A program made the translations under genes and the position numbers. The notes under the pieces were generated by a model. It made no database searches. It was given only the letters and a program-made list of their open reading frames with translations, and had not been told where the DNA came from. A DNA stretch of 64,000 nt, taken from Ipomoea triloba (taxonomy: Eukaryota; Streptophyta; Magnoliopsida; Solanales; Convolvulaceae). Where the stretch lies: positions 16,173,298 through 16,237,297 of the forward strand of contig NC_044923.1 of assembly GCF_003576645.1 (NCBI RefSeq), written 5' to 3'. Shown here piece after piece: positions 59,181 to 64,000 of this stretch (its first letter is position 1; each line of letters opens with the position of its first letter).

Positions 59181-59695
59181 TTTAAAAAATACTAATACTA
59201 ATAATAATAATAATAATAATATATTTTCACATTTTTTTTACCTACAATTAAAACCTAACATTTAACAACCACAATAAGACAATAAAGCCTATGCACAGAA
59301 TAACGACAAGATTATCATTAATCATATGTTAAAAAAAAATTACAATTAATCACAACAAATCAACCGTCAACAATAAGCAAATCATATTCAATCACAACAA
59401 TATTCAGAACCAAATCATAACTTCATTTTGAGAGATCAAATCATAAAATCATCTCCATTAACAATAATAAAAGAAAAAGAAAATATTAATTAAACAAAAT
59501 TAAATGTGTCAACTAGAGCAATAATACCTTAGTCGCGTAGAGGTTTAGAGGCAGTAGAGTACTCACTGAGCAGGCTGGTCGCTGTCGTGGTCTCACGGAG
59601 CAGGACTGGTAGAGGACTCGTTTTTCGCCGTGCCTGTTGGTGAGATTCGCTGGTCTAGGTCTGCGTCTGTGAGAATGAGAGAACTAAATCGCACT
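58611..59695. other. Intergenic with (AAT)n arrays
   Basis: No gene recognised. Two near-tandem 'cttggattattcaaacac'/'cttgaattattcaaccat' blocks occur at 58670-58790. (AAT)n arrays are at about 59129-59180 and 59200-59221. 59530-59695 is GC-richer and continues after the hAT element at 60730. Confidence 0.5.
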
Positions 59696-60721
59696 TAGGG
59701 CTGTGCATCGGACGGGTTCGGACGGTTCGGATATTAAAACCGTAAACCCGTTCGGATTTCGGTCTGTATTTTGCTAACCCAATCCGTATAAATTAATTTA
59801 ACAAAAATATCGGATATTATAAAATCGGATTCGGACGGATTTAATTGGATATTCGGATATCTTCGGGTGAAATTAAACAAACTCAAAATCCTCTCTCTGG
59901 AGCACTGGATGAGCCAAAAGAGACAACCGAGATGTCTGAGCTCAAGTTTTCCTCTTCTAAAACACCATAGACTTTTCCTTCCCATACTCTTTACACAATC
60001 TGTCTTGCTTGGGGAGAAAAAAAAAAGCAATAAACCTACCTACATTTGTAGCAGCGACAGCGAGGCGGAGCCGCGAAAACCTGCGGCGGAGGCGAGACCG
60101 GCCATCTGGCGGGGGAAGCAGAAGCGGAGTAGAGGCAGAGGCGAAGGACTGGCGTCTCGCACAGGAGAATTGTCTTCATGATCAGTCAAAATTAAATTCT
60201 TTAGACTTAGAAAATTTTGTTTTAGAGTTGTTTTCTTCTGGGTTTCAAAGCCAGGTGAAGCTTTCAAGTTCTGGGTAATTTTTCGAACACTTTGGGAAGT
60301 AAGAAGGTGGGTGTCCTCTCTGTCATACTTTTGAGGTAAAGCATGGGTACACTTTGGGAAGATGGAGTTGGCAGGTGGGTATCCTCTCTCTCATACTTTT
60401 GAGGCCATCCTTTCTCATTATCCCAGGGTATGGGTACACATTGGGAAGATGGAGTTGGCAGGTGGGTATCCTCTCTCTCATACTTTTGAGGACATCCTTT
60501 CTCATTAATCTGATATACATCACGAAGCCGTGTACACATTATTTCGGATATATCGGACGGATCGGGTGGAAATCTTCATACCCTATCCGATTTTAAAATT
60601 TCCGAAAGAAATTTCGGTCGGATCGGTTTTTCGTCTTCGGATTTGGATATCCAACCAGTGTTAATAATCGGCTTTCGGATCGGTCGGGTTAATTGGGTTG
60701 GACGGGTATTGCACAGCCCTA
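59696..60721. mobile_element. Non-autonomous hAT-type element
   Basis: Ends TAGGGCTGTGCA and TGCACAGCCCTA are perfectly inverted, and flanked by a perfect 8-bp duplication ATCGCACT (59688-59695 and 60722-60729). The arms (about 59700-59870 and 60540-60715) are rich in 'tcggat/atccga'. The interior contains a CG-rich segment (60050-60170) and a tandem repeat of 'ttgggaagatggagttggc' blocks (about 60345-60510). No transposase. Short open frames inside are repeat shadows. Confidence 0.92.
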
Positions 60722-60729
60722 ATCGCACT

Positions 60730-61560
60730 TCTGTGAGAGCGAGAGATATGCCGTGAGCGTTCATTGACCGTGAGAGTGAGAGTGAGAGAGTTAGGCTTAT
60801 ACGTGGAAAATTTCTTAAAATATATAAAAATATGCCTATTCCTTTGGAATCACCGCCAATGACCTTCGTTTGACCATGAAGGCGACGGCGGAGCTACGCT
60901 TGCTCGACCGGCGACACGGGCCTGCCAAATTGGCGATTGTTCCGATCAACTGCTTAGTTCGGGACTTTGGCATGTGTTGACGAGAGTGTACGTTGGTGGA
61001 TCGGGCCTGCCTACTCACTTTAAGCGGTGTCATCGGCGCTGAAGGATCAGGCCTGGCCTGTCTCCTATTTGGCCTTGACTCTGGATGGTTGAGGTTGTTG
61101 AAATGTCGGTACTAGGGCTTGGCAATAGCGATTAGTATTCTTGCTTCCCACTGTCGATCCGACTGGCGACCTTTCTCTCCTAGCGGTCTGCATTTTTCTC
61201 TCTCTCTCCTAGCGGTCGGCATTTGTCTCTCCTCCTTTGCAGTTATCTGCGTTGAATGTGGATATCTATAGAAAGGATATGGCTAAAGAATGAACATGAT
61301 GAAGGGCAATACTTGGTCGGGTATGGGTCATTTCTACAAGCGTTAGCCATATATTAAAATGGACCTATTTTCCTCCTTGGAATAAAATCATTAGGAAAAA
61401 AATTTAATTCTCACATTATTTTTTTTCAAAAATTTTCTCACATCATTAAAATAATTAGTTGTTGTCTTATTGATGTGAAGTAGTCATTTATTGTGTTTTA
61501 TCACGTTTTCAGTTCTGGGACCTTTCTCTACAACTTTATTCAACGAGCTGTGGTTTTTAC
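60730..61560. other. GC-richer intergenic segment, unrecognised
   Basis: 60850-61220 has raised GC and a short minus-strand frame (61033-60836) without a known domain. 61160-61230 repeats 'ctctcctagcggtc'. No gene is supported. Confidence 0.4.
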
Positions 61561-61577
61561 GTTTGACTTAGTTCAAC

Positions 61578-62146
61578 CATGCAATCCTTTTCGAAAAGCC
61601 GTGCACGCTTTACGCCTGAAGAAATTCGTGAGCGTAAAAGAAATAAAAAAACAATCATGGAAACAACTGTCATCACAACAACAAATTCCAAATGAAATGC
61701 AATGTTTAAACCCTCAGAACGCGTCTGAACAACCACCACGTCCTTCACCTCTGCCATGTAATACAGGTGCTGAACAACTAAATCGATATTAACAATGACT
61801 TTATAAATTTTTTTTGACCTGTACTAATTCTCGTAACTTTTTTTTCCTGGTTTATTGTACGGCGACATTATTCATCTGTGTATGTGGCATTTGGGACAAT
61901 GCGCACATAAATTCACCAATTATAATCCTTTGCTTATAAATCCACATAATCTATACACAATGAATGATGAACGCCATGTCCTCTCATTGTTTATTGGTTA
62001 ACACCCGTGGAACAACACCGTTTGTGTTGCCTGCTATTCCTGACTGTATTTATTGTGGCGCTAAACGCATTCAGTATGAGCCACCTGCTTTTGCTGTTGC
62101 AAGGAGAAAGTTGTACTTGTATCAAACGAAATGCCTTTGGTGTTGA
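61578..62146 (+). pseudogene. Helitron N-terminal (zinc-finger) remnant
   Basis: At 61578 an ATG opens MQSFSKSRARFTPEEIRERK, a basic start like those of Helitron polyproteins, soon ended by a stop. At 62023-62146 the frame reads LPAIPDCIYCGAKRIQYEPP, then AFAVARRKLYLYQTKCLWC. The CxxCGAKR…YEPP form is the putative zinc-binding motif at the N-terminus of plant Helitron Rep-helicases. Stops and frame changes separate the parts, and 25 N follow at 62168. Confidence 0.6.
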
Positions 62147-62167
62147 AAAACCTGTACACTGAGTTGA

Positions 62168-62192
62168 NNNNNNNNNNNNNNNNNNNNNNNNN
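62168..62192. other. Assembly gap (25 N)
   Basis: A run of N between the zinc-finger remnant and the RPA-like exons. Confidence 1.
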
Positions 62193-62250
62193 TAATGACA
62201 ACAATTTTATACGCGACTAACAGTATTAAATTTCCTTAATTGTGTACAGC

Positions 62251-62872
62251 ATGGAGGGACTAGTGTTGATACCTGATGTTACTACTGAGTTACCACGATG
62301 GCGGTGCAAAGTTGTAGTGGTACAAAAACTTAATACACAAGAATCAAGGAGAACACCAGGAAAGAAATATAAACCCATAATATTGGAGGATGAGGCTGTA
62401 AGTTTTTAAATTGATCACAAATATTAGGCCTCGGTATTAATGTTCTAAGATGTCCCTATCTTATTTTATGTCAAATATAATTACATTTCGTTAACATATA
62501 TGTACGTATTTGATACTTCTTTCAGGGTAACAAAGTGCAAGCAATGTTTTATGACAAAGACATTGATGGGACGGTTGATAAAAGACTCGAAGTGTCTTCT
62601 ACATATATTATATCTAATGCATCGGTTAAAGCTGTCGTAGGTTTTTCAAATTTACCTGATCCAAAGTACATGAATATTTGGAATATAACGAGAAGTACTA
62701 TGATTCAAAAACTTAGTCCTAATGAGGCAATTGACATATCTGGACATGTCCAGGCTCATCTGAGCCCATTTCACCATATTTTTGACTATTTTTTATCTCG
62801 CCGACCAATAAGTAAGTCAATTCTTTATTTCATTGTCTTTTAGATTTGTTTAGTTCCTTATTATTATTATTA

Positions 62873-62910
<38 letters not shown>

Positions 62911-63673
62911 TTATGGTTAACACTTGATTTATGCATCATCAATTTAGTTGCTTCTTTTGTATAACTATAGGCATTATGGCGATTGTTATATACAAGTTAC
63001 CACACCAAATTGTGGTGACCAAAAATGGCGAACAAAATGTTCATGATTTTGTTGTCATGAACGAAGAGTATAAATCTTAACCCGTTTCTTGCCTTACTTA
63101 TATAACAATTATTTACTTTGTTATATGTTATCATTTTGTTTATATATTATGTTTCGAATTTCACTTATAGATTGAAGCCTATTATGCTAACACTTTGGGG
63201 AACGTTTGCTGTAAACCAAGGGGTTCAACTTGAATTACAACTTCGGCAAGGGAAATTCCCCATTATACTTGCTGAAGGATTGAACGTTAATGCATTCCAA
63301 GGTAATATTGTTATGTTCTTCCAACGAGTGCATTAAATAATTTCTACTTTTTATATTACATACTTGACATTTGTGTTTAATTAGGGTTGTCACTGAGTAC
63401 ACTATATAACACATCAATTGAAGTTGATCCTGTTGGCCACGTTGCAAAAGTCCTTACTGATTGGTATTTTTTAATTCCTTGTCACTTATGTAGAATATAC
63501 CAGTTATTTGACCATGATAATAGTGATTGGTTATTCTTATAGGAAGGACAAAAACTCTGAACTCATCTACAAGGAAATTGTAGATAAGACTTACCTTGAT
63601 TCATTGCTTGCATTGGCAGACCCTATAAGGCAACGAAAAACATGCCTTTCATCTGTTGAAACTGGATTTGAAC
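62251..63673 (+). CDS. RPA1-like OB-fold protein of a Helitron, partial
   Basis: Exons with GT-AG borders can be followed: 62251-62397 (MEGLVLIPDVTTELPRWRCK, KYKPIILEDEA), 62526-62811 (GNKVQAMFYDKDIDGTVDKR … YIISNASVKAV … KYMNIWNITR), 62971-~63069 (IMAIVIYKLPH), ~63170-63300 (KPIMLTLWGTFAVNQG), ~63386-63463 and ~63543-63673. The pattern, an N-terminal OB fold followed by one with 'LTLWGTFA', is that of the replication protein A large subunit/Nucleic acid-binding OB-fold family, which many plant Helitrons carry beside their helicase. No zinc-finger C-terminal domain is visible before the helicase tail at 63748. It is element-borne and possibly inactive; the third exon's donor is weak. Confidence 0.7.
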
Positions 63674-63747
63674 AAGTTAGTAAACATTTCATTTCAACTG
63701 TATGTCGAATGTCAAATCGCCTTTTACATTTAACCATCAATCTATNA

Positions 63748-63913
63748 CTTGAAGGAACCTGTTTTTAGCCATGGTCAACTATATGTCGTGATGTCTCGTG
63801 CAAAGACTGCAGCTTCTTTGAAAATCGTAATATGCAACGATTTTGATGAATCGACATGCACAAATCTTACAGAAAATGTTGTTTACGATGAAATCATCAA
63901 GTACATATTATGA
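63748..63913 (+). pseudogene. Helitron Pif1-type helicase C-terminus
   Basis: The frame from 63748 reads LKEPVFSHGQLYVVMSRAKT, then AASLKIVICN … ENVVYDEIIKYIL and stop at 63911-63913. HGQLYV-x-x-SR is the last conserved motif of Pif1/Helitron helicases, and NVVY-x-E-I the usual end. The rest of the helicase and the whole Rep domain are missing: the segment follows the RPA-like exons by only 75 bases. An N at 63746 hides the joint. Confidence 0.8.
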
Positions 63914-64000
63914 CGGCTTAGTTTAATTGTGCATCAATTACAAGTGAGTATAGTTTGCATTATATTATTCTATAATCAAACAATTATTATTTATTCTATC
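63914..64000. other. Window end, probable Helitron 3' flank
   Basis: AT-rich sequence after the helicase stop; no hairpin plus CTRR end before the window stops. Confidence 0.4.

Overview
This is a plant nuclear window, most likely from a eudicot and possibly an asterid. Evidence: many-exon genes with GT-AG introns, organelle-targeted proteins (plastid alpha-amylase AMY3, mitochondrial ribosomal protein bL27, an mTERF protein), very AT-rich intergenic DNA, and dense Helitrons, hAT/Tourist MITEs, tRNA-derived SINEs and a long-TIR Mutator-like element. Three N-runs (32585-32821, 57660, 62168-62192; also one N at 63746) mark it as a draft scaffold. I cannot name the species.

Layout. 1-9.4 kb: repeats (a hAT element with its paralogous empty site, tandem duplications, a Helitron relic carrying a Tourist MITE, a LINE tail), with one orphan first exon of an unknown gene on the minus strand (2746-2904). 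9.4-16.1 kb: a complete 13-exon gene for a secretory-pathway coiled-coil, single-TM protein. Its probable 3'-UTR intron holds a MITE with a SINE nested inside. 19.4-26.4 kb: complete 13-exon AMY3 (904 aa) on the minus strand, sharing a short divergent promoter region with the mitochondrial RPL27 gene at 27.6 kb.

26.8-49 kb is a gene-duplication patchwork. A tail-to-tail RPL27(+)/mTERF(-) pair occurs three times. RPL27-1 (27.6 kb) and RPL27-2 (42.4 kb) are open. RPL27-3 (44.7 kb) has a stop, an internal duplication and a frameshift. mTERF-B (46.1-48.9 kb) is intact (677 aa). mTERF-A (28.5-31.3 kb) has two nonsense codons and a lost 3' end. mTERF-C (43.4-44.4 kb) is a 3' fragment fused to a piece of AMY3 exon 3. 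Between pairs 1 and 2 lie tandem copies of the AMY3/RPL27 promoter and an 8.1-kb minus-strand Helitron (33808-41935). That Helitron sits exactly between A and T of a site whose uninterrupted version is present elsewhere in the window. It contains two further Helitrons and a Mutator-like element, and one inner Helitron carries fragments of a host gene.

49-64 kb is repeat-dominated: Helitron 5' ends, an inverted copy of an element from 40 kb, a triosephosphate isomerase pseudogene fragment, a roughly 620-bp unit in three copies, a second hAT element with perfect 8-bp TSDs, and a relic of an autonomous Helitron (zinc-finger N-terminus, RPA-like OB-fold exons, Pif1-type helicase C-terminus with the core missing).

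The most unexpected sequence-level signal is that six tandem duplications in the paralogous region have exactly the same period, 42 bp. This looks more like unmerged de Bruijn contig overlaps than biology, and it affects how the broken gene copies should be read.
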